DNA from: Nitrospira sp.
GTDB taxonomy: Bacteria; Nitrospirota; Nitrospiria; Nitrospirales; Nitrospiraceae
Direction of reading: 5' to 3'
DNA length: 64,000 bases
NCBI GenBank assembly: GCA_024998685.1
Contig: JACOEH010000008.1
Span: forward strand, 41,156 to 105,155
The first letter of the stretch is position 1. Each line of letters opens with the position of its first letter. The notes below the pieces were generated by a model. The model was not told the DNA's origin and made no database searches. It saw nothing but the letters and a program-made list of their open reading frames with translations. Of the stretch, positions 27,149-35,096 are shown piece by piece. Both the position numbers and the translations under genes were made by a program.

Positions 27149-27405
27149 ACGTCAATCTACATATTGATCGATTGGTGCTGGATGGCCTGGAGATCGCTCC
27201 TGAACAACGCCCTGTCTTGCAAGCGGCCGTTGAAAGCGAACTCAGCCGGTTGCTCACCGAGAGAGGGCTGTCGCCCAGTCTTGCCAGAGGAATCGCCGTG
27301 CCACGCATGTCCGCACGTGACATGCAGATAACCGGTGTGAACAGCCCGACCGAACTCGGGCAGCAGATCGCCCAGTCGGTCTATGGAGACATCGGCCATG
27401 AATAA
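27145..27405 (+). CDS. Small conserved eCIS protein
   Basis: An 86-residue protein ('NLHIDRLVLDGLEIAPEQRP', then 'AAVESELSRLLTERGL' and 'ELGQQIAQSVYGDIG'). Small proteins of this pattern sit between the ATPase and the DUF4157 cargo in eCIS loci as I remember them. No catalytic motif is seen; it may be a cargo-loading adaptor (inference). Its end overlaps the start of the first cargo gene by 8 bases. Confidence 0.65.
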   Translation: MNVNLHIDRLVLDGLEIAPEQRPVLQAAVESELSRLLTERGLSPSLARGIAVPRMSARDMQITGVNSPTELGQQIAQSVYGDIGHE

Positions 27406-29704
27406 AGCCTCTGTTGCACAGGCGACGAAAGCAACAAGTTCCTTGCCTCCTGCTCACGGCATTCTCCAACGCAAGTGCGCCTGCGGAACATATACGAGGG
27501 CGGGGAGCGAGTGCGAGTCGTGTGGCAAGAAGAGTTTCTCGATACAGCAGAAAGCTCAAGATTCCGTCGAACGTGTCCTCGCCAGTTCTGGCCGGCCATT
27601 GGAGTCCTCGCTGCAACGTGAGATGGGGCAACGCTTCGATTACGACTTTTCCCAAGTGCGAGTACATACTGGAGCTGCCGCCGAGCAATCAGCACGAGAC
27701 GTCAATGCGCGCGCTTATACGGTAGGGGACCACATTGTTTTTGGTCATGGGCAATTGGCTCCAGGAACATACGAAGGGCGTCGATTGCTTGCTCATGAGC
27801 TGACCCACGTGGTGCAGCAAGGAGCACCACAGTCCGAGTTGGAGCGACTGGAGGTGGGGCAGGAAGATAGCACGCCTGAACGTGAGGCACAGCGTATTGC
27901 TCAGGTGGTGCTCGACGGTGGTCCGCCGTCTTCCATTCCGCGCACGTCGGTCGTCGTCGCGCGGCAGCCGGACATTCCCAGCTCCGGTGCACAACCCCAG
28001 GGGGTCGGTGCAGGTTCGCGGTCGTCCGGTCAACAGTCGTCGGCTGTAGGGGCGCTGGCGTCTTCGCAGACGCCGGAGGGAGCACGGGTTCAACGTATCC
28101 TCGTTTCGTGTCGTGATCTTCTAATCGTGTTGCAAACGGTCGATCGCACCTACCTCTATCGCATGACCTCATGCCAGTTGGATCCAGGCAGCTATGAGGC
28201 GAATGTTACGATAGACGGCAACGATGTGGGGATTCATGTCTTTTCCGGCGGACGGCGGGTTAGATTCCGTGCCGGATTTATGCTCAGGCCTGGGCAGGAG
28301 AATCCTGCCACGTTGCTGCAAAACCAGCAGAGCGTGCATGTGGACTCGGTCACTTCACTGACGCCCCCCTCTGGAGAGCAAGAGTGTTTTGTTTATATTG
28401 AGGATCAGGAACTGATCCCTGAGGCCTCGTTCATCCGGGATCTCTTTTCGCCGATTCATTATAGTCGGGAGCTCTGGTCGCATCGCTTCCTGCTTGGTGA
28501 ATTTGGATGGATCACGATTGCTCTTGATGCCGATGCTAATGTGACCGGCAGTTTGCAAGGTTCGTATGGCCCAGGGACGCTTCAGGATATCTGTCTGACG
28601 CAGGGACTAGGCAGGGGCCGGATCGGCGGCAGGGCCCATTTCAACTTCGCAGCCTCGATCAGCGGCGCCGTCAATTTCAACGGCTCATTGAGCCTGAACG
28701 CGCGCTATCTGAGCATCATCCCGCTCACATCAATCGACGGGAACCTCGATGCTCGAGGCACGGCACAAGCAAGCGGTAAAATCGACGCGGACGTACAGGC
28801 CATCTTCGACCTGAGCACGGGCCGATGGAGCTTGGCTGCTTCCAGTGCATTAGCGCTTCGTGCGGCCCTGGGGTATAGCATTACGGCGGCCATTGCCGCC
28901 AAGATTCTTACTCGCACGGTCTGGGGAGCCTCGTGGACGGGTACCGCGAACGTCGGCTTTGGCTGGCGAGGAGGGATCGCCATCCGTCCCGACCTCTCGC
29001 TGATCATTAACCGCGGCGGGCTTGAGACGATGGCCGCGATGACGCAGTCTTCGCAAAACCAGATGGGCGCGGCTGCCACGGCTGGCGCTTCGGACACGCC
29101 AGCTTCGACCTCCATCATCATGCCCATATTGACGGGGATCGCCAACAGTCTTCTGAACCAGGATGCAGCCAACGTTCAGCAAGATCCTGCACGCGATGGA
29201 CTTTCAGAACAGAACGCGCTGCCTCTCGAATGGCACAAGCCCAAGGACAACTTCATTTACCCTGGACGTCTGGATCTACCCAATGCAGTCTCGCCCAAGT
29301 TCGTGAACCGAGATGACGGGCCAACACAGGTGTCCTATGACCAGCCGGATGGCACTAGGACCTTCGACGACATCGGCGTGGCGGATCACTACTGGCCGTA
29401 TATCGGCAAGACCTTCCAACTGGTCCGGGGAAGACGCTTAGACAGGGAGAGGGACCGCTTTCGCAACCTGGTCACATATTTGGGCTTCAGCCGCGCGGGC
29501 CTGCAGATCGATCACGTCCACGAGCTGCAATTTGGAGAACTGCATCCCGGCGACGCCCTCGATGCCTTTGAAAACCTGTGGCCAATCGACCGGAGCGCCA
29601 ACGCCAGCGCGGGGACCCGCCATCGCAATCAAGTGCGGCGCTATGAACAACAACTGGGCTCTGTGCAAGGCCGTTGGTTCGAGATTGTCAAAATTGGGAT
29701 TTGA
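27398..29704 (+). CDS. DUF4157 eCIS cargo with HNH-like toxin end
   Basis: 768 residues. The head has a four-cysteine ribbon ('LQRKCACGTYTRAGSECESC') followed by the DUF4157 domain with 'FDYDFSQVRVHTGAAA' and the zinc-protease-like 'LLAHELTHVVQQ' near residue 133. DUF4157 marks eCIS cargo. The middle (about 400-560) is glycine/alanine-rich beta repeat, possibly a shell or translocation region. The C-terminus (about 700-750) carries 'LQIDHVHELQFGE' and 'ENLWPIDRSANASAGTRHRN', which reads as an HNH-type nuclease core. I infer a nuclease effector. The ATG at 27398 has GGAG 9 bases upstream; an earlier ATG at 27383 lacks one. Confidence 0.8.
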   Translation: MNKASVAQATKATSSLPPAHGILQRKCACGTYTRAGSECESCGKKSFSIQQKAQDSVERVLASSGRPLESSLQREMGQRFDYDFSQVRVHTGAAAEQSARDVNARAYTVGDHIVFGHGQLAPGTYEGRRLLAHELTHVVQQGAPQSELERLEVGQEDSTPEREAQRIAQVVLDGGPPSSIPRTSVVVARQPDIPSSGAQPQGVGAGSRSSGQQSSAVGALASSQTPEGARVQRILVSCRDLLIVLQTVDRTYLYRMTSCQLDPGSYEANVTIDGNDVGIHVFSGGRRVRFRAGFMLRPGQENPATLLQNQQSVHVDSVTSLTPPSGEQECFVYIEDQELIPEASFIRDLFSPIHYSRELWSHRFLLGEFGWITIALDADANVTGSLQGSYGPGTLQDICLTQGLGRGRIGGRAHFNFAASISGAVNFNGSLSLNARYLSIIPLTSIDGNLDARGTAQASGKIDADVQAIFDLSTGRWSLAASSALALRAALGYSITAAIAAKILTRTVWGASWTGTANVGFGWRGGIAIRPDLSLIINRGGLETMAAMTQSSQNQMGAAATAGASDTPASTSIIMPILTGIANSLLNQDAANVQQDPARDGLSEQNALPLEWHKPKDNFIYPGRLDLPNAVSPKFVNRDDGPTQVSYDQPDGTRTFDDIGVADHYWPYIGKTFQLVRGRRLDRERDRFRNLVTYLGFSRAGLQIDHVHELQFGELHPGDALDAFENLWPIDRSANASAGTRHRNQVRRYEQQLGSVQGRWFEIVKIGI

Positions 29705-29883
29705 CAGAGATGTGCCTGCGGCAATCACACAATGGCGGGTGGGGAATGTGCGGACTGTGCAAAGAAAAAAGTTTGCTACAGCGGAAACTTGTTATCGGGG
29801 CCAGTAACGATCCGCTGGAACAGGAAGCTGACCGAATTACTGATCAAGCAATGGCCGGGGTAGTGTCAAGGTACGAGCGGTAA
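29705..29883 (+). pseudogene. Broken DUF4157 cargo head
   Basis: Starting at the codon after the preceding stop, this encodes 'QRCACGNHTMAGGECADC' in one frame. After an A-run (about 29760-29768) it continues in the next frame as 'SLLQRKLVIGASNDPLEQ' and 'EADRITDQAMAG'. These are the ribbon and first helix typical of DUF4157 cargo proteins. A one-base shift in the A-run breaks it, and no HExxH part follows. It is a leftover from an earlier cargo gene at this site. Confidence 0.75.
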
Positions 29884-29933
29884 AAGGAGTTCCCAGCAAG
29901 CAACGTAGGTAATCAAACTGAAGTAGACGAACC

Positions 29934-31268
29934 ATGCATGCTTCCGCACAACAACTGAAGACAAGTCAGCAGGCCGCGCATATCAAACCTCCGATACACG
30001 GTCAGTCGCAGTTCGGACATGGCTGGGAGGTGACCCCGGTCTGTTACCCCCCGAGCACGATCGCGAATCAAACTGTGCAGTGGCCGTTAGGAGTCAATAC
30101 GACGAACGTCAAAGAAAATTCAACAACTGAAACTGCCTGTTTGGGTCACGATTTCAGCCGGATCCCGGTATTTTCTATAATCCCATTCCAGATACAAGCA
30201 AAACTGGCTGTTAGCACTCCAGGTGACCAGTACGAGCAAGAAGCAGACAAAGTAGCCGATTCAGTCATGGCCGGATTTACCTCGCCCGTGGCCCATATTT
30301 CATATGGTGTACAACCTAAACTCTACCGAGTGGAGTTGCGCCCGGAAGACATGGTCGATAGCATGTTCCCCACTGGGGAACAGTCTGAAGCCGGCTTTGC
30401 AGAGACTATCCTGCCTGCGGAAGTGCGGCGCAGCGCAACTGGTGACGCAGGTACGGTGGCCCCTCGTTTTGAGCAATCCTTGCAGCAAGCTATCCATGTT
30501 GGAGGTGAGCCCTTGCCATCGTCTGGCCGATCCTTCATGGAAAGCCGGTTAGGCCATGATTTTTCTTCTGTTCGGGTTCATACCGATGACCGAGCACATG
30601 CGCTTGCCCAAGAAATCAACGCGCGCGCATTTACCCTTGGCAAGGACATCTTCTTTGCCAGATCTCAGTACCAACCCGAAAGTCAGGAAGGCCAGTACCT
30701 GCTCGCTCACGAACTTACCCATGTAATTCAGCAAACCAAGGGCCGATTATCTCGTCAAATCCAACGACAGACCTCTTGCAGTAACTACAACGGCTATGAT
30801 TCTTCGGTAAGCTTGCGTAACTACAATTGTGCCGGTTTAGCAACACGAACTTACCAATACATCTCTCCACCGTCAGCCGTCTATGATTCAATCATGGCAA
30901 ACTTTATCTTGCCCCAGACCCCAGCAGGGGGGAGCTGTGGCGCGGGCGCAGTGAAGTTCTGGCTCTGGGAATACGATATTCACTTGGAAGATGATCGAGG
31001 TACCGTTCTTTCGCCGAATAACAGGGATTTCCATATTGTCGCCGGTCGCACTGATCCTACTGGAGCTGACCCAACTGATGTGTACTCAAAAAATGGTGCT
31101 CGTAGAGTATACGGTCCAGGAAACGGACCCGGTTTCCGGCCTGCCACACGAGACAGAGCCTTGTCCAACGATCCAAGCGAAACACCGGTTACCTCTGGGG
31201 GGCGCCCAGTTTTCAAGGTGCGTAGCAATATGAGCGAAGCCATCACCTGCGCCAGATGTCACCCCTAG
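29934..31268 (+). CDS. DUF4157 eCIS cargo 2
   Basis: 444 residues. It lacks the cysteine ribbon but keeps 'PGDQYEQEADKVADSVMAG' and the DUF4157 core 'MESRLGHDFSSVRVHTDD' with 'LLAHELTHVIQQ' near residue 258. The C-terminal about 150 residues are a different module with 'LRNYNCAGLATRTYQYI', 'KFWLWEYDIHLED' and 'NRDFHIVAGRTDPTGADP'. The Cys in 'NCAG' and His in 'FHIVAG' could form a cysteine-hydrolase dyad (low confidence). A 126-residue unknown gene begins 14 bases downstream. The ribosome binding site is weak. Confidence 0.75.
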   Translation: MHASAQQLKTSQQAAHIKPPIHGQSQFGHGWEVTPVCYPPSTIANQTVQWPLGVNTTNVKENSTTETACLGHDFSRIPVFSIIPFQIQAKLAVSTPGDQYEQEADKVADSVMAGFTSPVAHISYGVQPKLYRVELRPEDMVDSMFPTGEQSEAGFAETILPAEVRRSATGDAGTVAPRFEQSLQQAIHVGGEPLPSSGRSFMESRLGHDFSSVRVHTDDRAHALAQEINARAFTLGKDIFFARSQYQPESQEGQYLLAHELTHVIQQTKGRLSRQIQRQTSCSNYNGYDSSVSLRNYNCAGLATRTYQYISPPSAVYDSIMANFILPQTPAGGSCGAGAVKFWLWEYDIHLEDDRGTVLSPNNRDFHIVAGRTDPTGADPTDVYSKNGARRVYGPGNGPGFRPATRDRALSNDPSETPVTSGGRPVFKVRSNMSEAITCARCHP

Positions 31269-31282
31269 GATTGGAGTGATAA

Positions 31283-31663
31283 ATGGATCAGTGCTCTATT
31301 GATTATCCAAGGGGAGCGGCAGTATGCGTCCCAGGGGATTACCTGATTTGTCACCATCCACCAGAAGGGTGGCAGGTGTACAGAGTAGAAAATATCATTT
31401 TGGTCAAGCGCTTGTTGCCCTTACTAAATAACCCAGCCACATTGCTGATTGAGGAGCAAATGCTCGACTCCATGAGTCCGGTATACCATAACGAGGTGCA
31501 GTTACTTCTAACTGCCTTCGATCCCATTTTTTCCAACGAGTCGGAAGCCGTACAGGCCATCCACCTCCAAAACCTGACCGAACGAGTTGAGGGGTTGTTA
31601 CGACTCGCGCGTGGATTTTCCGAACGAGATTGCAGAGTGGTGCATCAGACCAGCATGCCGTAA
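31283..31663 (+). CDS. Unknown protein paired with cargo 2
   Basis: I do not recognise this 126-residue protein. It has no signal peptide or membrane helix and looks helical in its second half ('LTERVEGLLRLARGFSERD'). It starts 14 bases after cargo 2, tightly coupled to that gene. By position it could be an immunity protein or loading chaperone for cargo 2, but sequence alone does not decide. An ATG at 31283 is used; no strong Shine-Dalgarno is visible beyond GGAGTGA. Confidence 0.5.
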   Translation: MDQCSIDYPRGAAVCVPGDYLICHHPPEGWQVYRVENIILVKRLLPLLNNPATLLIEEQMLDSMSPVYHNEVQLLLTAFDPIFSNESEAVQAIHLQNLTERVEGLLRLARGFSERDCRVVHQTSMP

Positions 31664-31839
31664 ACTGAGGAATTGTGGGAGGGGAAAGTGACTGAATCAT
31701 TGCAGGTAGAGATTGTTGCCTAAGAGAGAGCAAGAGAAGCAGAAGGGTTAAGGTCTAATATTGAGCATGTCGATAAGTCGAAGTGAGAGAATGGGTGTTT
31801 GATCGGAGCGACAAACGTATTGGAAGGGTAGATTGAAAC

Positions 31840-32000
31840 ATGACTGCGTTTCCAAGCTCCCCTTGCCTGATCAAAAACGCTCTCTTCGGCGTGGATATCT
31901 TGAATCCCGTTGGCACGGTAGTGGTGTTTCAGTACAACCTCGATACGATGACGCGGCGATCGGAGGTGTGTGGGGAGACTGGTGATGGGGTGAGGTGCAG
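31840..32000 (+). pseudogene. 5' remnant of CIS tube-initiator gene (copy A)
   Basis: Encodes 'KNALFGVDILNPVGTVVVFQ' and 'YNLDTMTRRSE', matching the first about 50 residues of the intact gene at 34449-35096 ('KGALVGVDILNPVGSVVVFQ'). The DNA match is close from the ATG to about position 32000 and then stops. The rest of the gene is absent, and cargo 3 begins 85 bases later. Read as a scar of duplication or recombination. Confidence 0.85.
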
Positions 32001-32084
32001 ATATTCAGGAGAATCGATTTGCTGTGAATGTGGGCCTAGCCTATTCTTCCGGTAAAAGGACCAATAGGGATGGAGTGAATCGAA

Positions 32085-33230
32085 ATGGTGAGTGAGAAAA
32101 CATTCAGCCAGGCAGGACAGAGCAGTGGTAAATTTTTCACTCCGGTTGCACAGGGTGTGCTGCAAAGGAAATGCTCCTGTGGGACGCACTCGATGGCTGG
32201 AGGGGGATGTGAGTCTTGCGGGAAGAAAAATCACTCGTTGCAGCGGAAAACTCAGCACTCAGGACTTAGCACTCAGCAGTCGGACGCAGTTCCTCCAATC
32301 GTCCATGAAGTTCTCCGCTCGCCTGGTCATACACTTGATGCACCAACCCGCGCGTTCTTTGAACCGCGATTTGGCCATGATTTCAGTCGTGTGCGAGTGC
32401 ATACGGGTGGGCAAGCAGGGGAATCGGCGCGAGCGGTCAGTGCACTCGCCTATACCGTGGGCCAAGACATTGTGTTTGCATCTGGTGCCTACGCGCCTCA
32501 CACCACCTTGGGAAGGCAACTGCTCGCTCATGAGTTAACTCATACTGTTCAGCAGGATCAGGCGCATTCGTCGAGTGCGCACCTACATATGGGGAAGAAA
32601 GATACCGTGCATGAGCAGGCAGCAAGTGCTGCTGAGTCGCAGGTAGTCGGCGACTCACGGCTGCCGGTTGGCCAGATGTCTCATGCCGGAATTAGCTCGG
32701 GAATACTCTCATCGTCCGTACTACAACGATTCTCTGAATCGAGTTCTTCAGGGTCTAGTGGCGGAGGCGGTCCAGCTCCGTCACCGGGAACAGGATCCTC
32801 GTGCAAGATTGATGTCAGAGCAACCCATATCGGAGGAATCTTAAGCGGTGCGCCAATATGGCATCTGTTCATTGTCTATACCGACAGCACCGGTACCGAG
32901 TTTTACTATCGAGGTGGTCCTGGAGGGAGTTGCCCCGGAGTCGACGCAGGTTCTTATGGGACGATCATCACCAATAATGGCCCGTATGTCTCTGGTACGG
33001 TCGATTGGGATCCTTCAGCGCCATCGGTGACCGTTATGAGAGGACCAGCTGCCTGTGGCAAGGATTCGTGCTTTGCATCGGAACTTCGACGAATCGATGG
33101 GACCTGTACTCCCTACGCCCCAACTGGCCCCAATAGTAACACGGTTGCCAGTACACTACTCTCAAATTGCAGTGTCCCCAGAAATAAGCCGGTGATGATC
33201 GCCCCGGGGTGGGGGCATCCTAATATCTAA
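32085..33230 (+). CDS. DUF4157 eCIS cargo 3
   Basis: 381 residues with the full cargo head: ribbon 'LQRKCSCGTHSMAGGGCESC', then DUF4157 'FEPRFGHDFSRVRVHTGG' and 'LLAHELTHTVQQ' near residue 147. A serine/glycine linker (about 220-245) leads to a distinct end module with 'GAPIWHLFIVYTDSTGTEFY' and 'YAPTGPNSNTVASTLLSNC'. The end pattern recalls permuted papain-like/NlpC hydrolases (His in 'WHLFIVY', Cys later), at low confidence. A short CTCAGCA-type repeat interrupts the head at 32250-32280. Two tube-initiator scars flank the cargo 3 unit. Confidence 0.78.
   Translation: MVSEKTFSQAGQSSGKFFTPVAQGVLQRKCSCGTHSMAGGGCESCGKKNHSLQRKTQHSGLSTQQSDAVPPIVHEVLRSPGHTLDAPTRAFFEPRFGHDFSRVRVHTGGQAGESARAVSALAYTVGQDIVFASGAYAPHTTLGRQLLAHELTHTVQQDQAHSSSAHLHMGKKDTVHEQAASAAESQVVGDSRLPVGQMSHAGISSGILSSSVLQRFSESSSSGSSGGGGPAPSPGTGSSCKIDVRATHIGGILSGAPIWHLFIVYTDSTGTEFYYRGGPGGSCPGVDAGSYGTIITNNGPYVSGTVDWDPSAPSVTVMRGPAACGKDSCFASELRRIDGTCTPYAPTGPNSNTVASTLLSNCSVPRNKPVMIAPGWGHPNI
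32250..32280 (+). repeat. Short ACTCAGCA-type iteration inside cargo 3
   Basis: The segment repeats the core ACTCAG(C/G)A about three times within 31 bases and encodes 'QHSGLSTQQS', a stretch absent from cargo 1. It looks like an intergenic-type simple repeat that entered the coding frame. Confidence 0.4.
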
Positions 33231-33305
33231 AGTGCCGAGGTAGAGGTAGTAGACACTGGGATCAATACTCGGAACCATCTGTTACTTGAATGGGAAGTAG
33301 TACGA

Positions 33306-33575
33306 ATGATTGATTGGAATTCCTATGACCAATCAACGCAGGTACAGCAAGTGTTGGTATCGGAGTTGAGTCATAAGCCGATTGAAAAACTTTACGCGTT
33401 TGCCCAAAGGGAAAAAATGGAGTGCTCACATCCCGTTGACAATCTCATCTATTGTTCGATTGTGGTTTCTAGCCACCTGGCACTGACTAAAAAGAAATGG
33501 TTGATAGAAGTGCAGGTTATGGACGGAGGCACGATTGGGGCAATCGACGTGCGCGCGGGGTATATCGGGCCATAA
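33306..33575 (+). CDS. Unknown protein paired with cargo 3
   Basis: An unrecognised 89-residue protein, predicted soluble, 75 bases downstream of cargo 3 and in the same orientation. It has a helical start and a beta-like second half ('KKWLIEVQVMDGGTIGAIDV'). Being the only gene between cargo 3 and scar B, it appears to travel with the cargo, so an immunity protein or chaperone is possible (inference only). Confidence 0.5.
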   Translation: MIDWNSYDQSTQVQQVLVSELSHKPIEKLYAFAQREKMECSHPVDNLIYCSIVVSSHLALTKKKWLIEVQVMDGGTIGAIDVRAGYIGP

Positions 33576-33672
33576 GCTCATGGCATCAGGTTTCTATACA
33601 ATGGCGAAGGAGAGGTCTGCAGATGGGGGAACTTTTATGTGACATACAGGTTTCCATAGACCATTTAGGGCT

Positions 33673-33767
33673 CGGGCGGCAAGCGGCGATGGAGATCGTG
33701 GCGAGGCGCAGCGGTTGACTGGGCCATCCAAGGAAACCATTACACTAAGTATCGAAATCGATGCCAA
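33673..33767 (+). pseudogene. Internal remnant of CIS tube-initiator gene (copy B)
   Basis: Ninety-five bases closely match 34578-34673 of the intact tube-initiator gene, including the stretch coding for 'LTGPPKETITLSIEIDAT'. The match starts where scar A ends, with an overlap of about 40 bases, and stops abruptly. No open frame remains. Together scars A and B cover the first about 75 codons of the gene on either side of cargo 3. Confidence 0.82.
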
Positions 33768-33860
33768 CTATTCTAGAGAGGAAAAGGGGATAGTTTCCTG
33801 TGGCAAGGACTACGACGTGCGGAGAAGAGACCACGCAGAGATCGGACACTGACAGGAGAA

Positions 33861-34177
33861 TTATGACAAACCAAGCCAACGTCGCAGCGGACCTTCAATT
33901 TGTTGGAGTTGTGTCGATGTCAAGGTCCCAGTTTGCGAAGGTACTTGGCGTGGGGAATGGTCACGAGATTTTGAACATCAAAGGCTCCTGGACGAAGGAA
34001 TGAAACTGAAACACCGACCTCAAATTGTGTATCACGCGGGCTTGTTGTGTGAGGCACGGCGGTGGCGAGAGCGCGTTCAGTATCCGATGCCGGGATGCTT
34101 ACAATCACACAGGGGCGAACCTTGGCGGCCAGACCAAGATCCACGAGCCAGACTTCTCCCCTATTGGGAGTGCTCAT
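33861..34177 (-). pseudogene. MazF/PemK-type toxin, frameshifted near its end
   Basis: The start 'MSTPNRGEVWLVDLGLAAKV' and 'PCVIVSIPASD', then 'LVTIPHAKYLRKLG', are clear MazF-family text (mRNA endoribonuclease). The frame ends early at 33920 after 'KLGP'. One base away, the next frame continues 'LTSTQLQQIEGPLRRWLGLS' to a stop at 33861, which is the normal family ending. A one-base deletion near 33923-33928 therefore removes about 20 residues, including the final helix. It overlaps the antitoxin gene by 17 bases and lies inside the eCIS cargo zone on the opposite strand. Confidence 0.8.
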
Positions 34178-34421
34178 CAGCAGCTTCTCGTTCGTCTAAC
34201 GCGAGAAACAACTCTTCGGCGTTGAGAACAAGTTCGTCATCCGAGACGGGATGGAATGTAAATCCTCGCACACGACGTAAGATCCCCGATGCTGCTTCTC
34301 GCTTTTCGGCATCGGCGAGATGGTCAAACGTACGCAGGAGGTGTTCAACGGATTGGGTTATAGATGAAAGTGTATAGGTTTTCAGACCACTGCACAAGGC
34401 CGGTCGATGGCGGCCAGGCAA
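34161..34421 (-). CDS. Antitoxin partner of the MazF-type toxin
   Basis: An acidic protein whose conserved part runs 'KTYTLSSITQSVEHLLRTF' through 'DDELVLNAEELFLALDERE', as in antitoxins paired with MazF-like toxins. Homologues as I remember them start with Met at 'KTYTLSS', but here that codon is CTG (34385), and the only upstream option is TTG at 34421. The start may be damaged. With the frameshifted toxin, the pair looks inactive or decaying. It ends up just before the intact tube-initiator gene on the other strand. Confidence 0.6.
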   Translation of the reverse strand: MPGRHRPALCSGLKTYTLSSITQSVEHLLRTFDHLADAEKREAASGILRRVRGFTFHPVSDDELVLNAEELFLALDEREAADEHSQ

Positions 34422-34448
34422 GTTTTGGTAAGGTTTGGTGAGTCATTT

Positions 34449-35096
34449 ATGAGTACATTCCCAGGATCTCCCCGTTTAATCAAAGGCGCTCTCGTCGGCG
34501 TGGATATATTGAATCCCGTCGGTAGCGTGGTGGTGTTTCAGTACAATCCGGACACGATGACGCGCCGGTTGGAGGCACGTGCGGCGAGTGGGGATGGGGA
34601 TCGGGGCGAGGCCCAGCGACTGACTGGGCCGCCGAAGGAAACGATCACGCTGAGTATCGAAATCGATGCCACCGATCAGCTCGAACAGGCAAACCCCTTA
34701 GCAGTCAGCATGGGTATCTATCCTACGCTCTCAGCGCTGGAGACGATGCTGTATCCGAAAAGCGCGGTGGTGATCGCTAACACCGTGTTGTCCCTCGTCG
34801 GCACCATCGAAATTTTACCAATGGAAGGCCCATTCGTTCTGTTTGTATGGGGACCACAGCGAGTATTACCTGTACGCCTGAGCAGCTTCAGCATCACCGA
34901 GGAAGCCTATGACCAGTTGCTGAACCCAATCCGCGCCAAAGCCGAGCTGACGCTGAACGTGCTCAGTTATCAGGATCTCGGCGTGCTCCATCCTGGCCAC
35001 TGGATGTTCCTGGCACATCAGATGTCAAAGGAAGTGATGGCAACGTTGAATGTGGCCAACAGCGTACAAAATGTCGCAACCGGGGTACGACTATGA
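34449..35096 (+). CDS. CIS tube-initiator / hub adaptor (Afp7-like tube domain)
   Basis: 215 residues matching the contractile-injection-system tube domain: 'GSPRLIKGALVGVDILNPVG', 'VVVFQYNPDTMTRRLE', and 'PIRAKAELTLNVLSYQDLGV' near the end. In Afp/PVC this protein connects the baseplate hub with the first tube ring. The ATG at 34449 aligns with scar copy A and fits the family; an upstream ATG at 34407 adds 14 unrelated residues. It overlaps the LysM gene by 4 bases. It is the parent of the two broken copies at 31840 and 33673. Confidence 0.82.
   Translation: MSTFPGSPRLIKGALVGVDILNPVGSVVVFQYNPDTMTRRLEARAASGDGDRGEAQRLTGPPKETITLSIEIDATDQLEQANPLAVSMGIYPTLSALETMLYPKSAVVIANTVLSLVGTIEILPMEGPFVLFVWGPQRVLPVRLSSFSITEEAYDQLLNPIRAKAELTLNVLSYQDLGVLHPGHWMFLAHQMSKEVMATLNVANSVQNVATGVRL

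Noticed and set aside
27398..33230. Reading the HELTH motif of DUF4157 proteins as proof of active proteases
   Set aside because: The motif is part of the conserved cargo head in all three proteins; their activities more likely lie in the different C-terminal modules.
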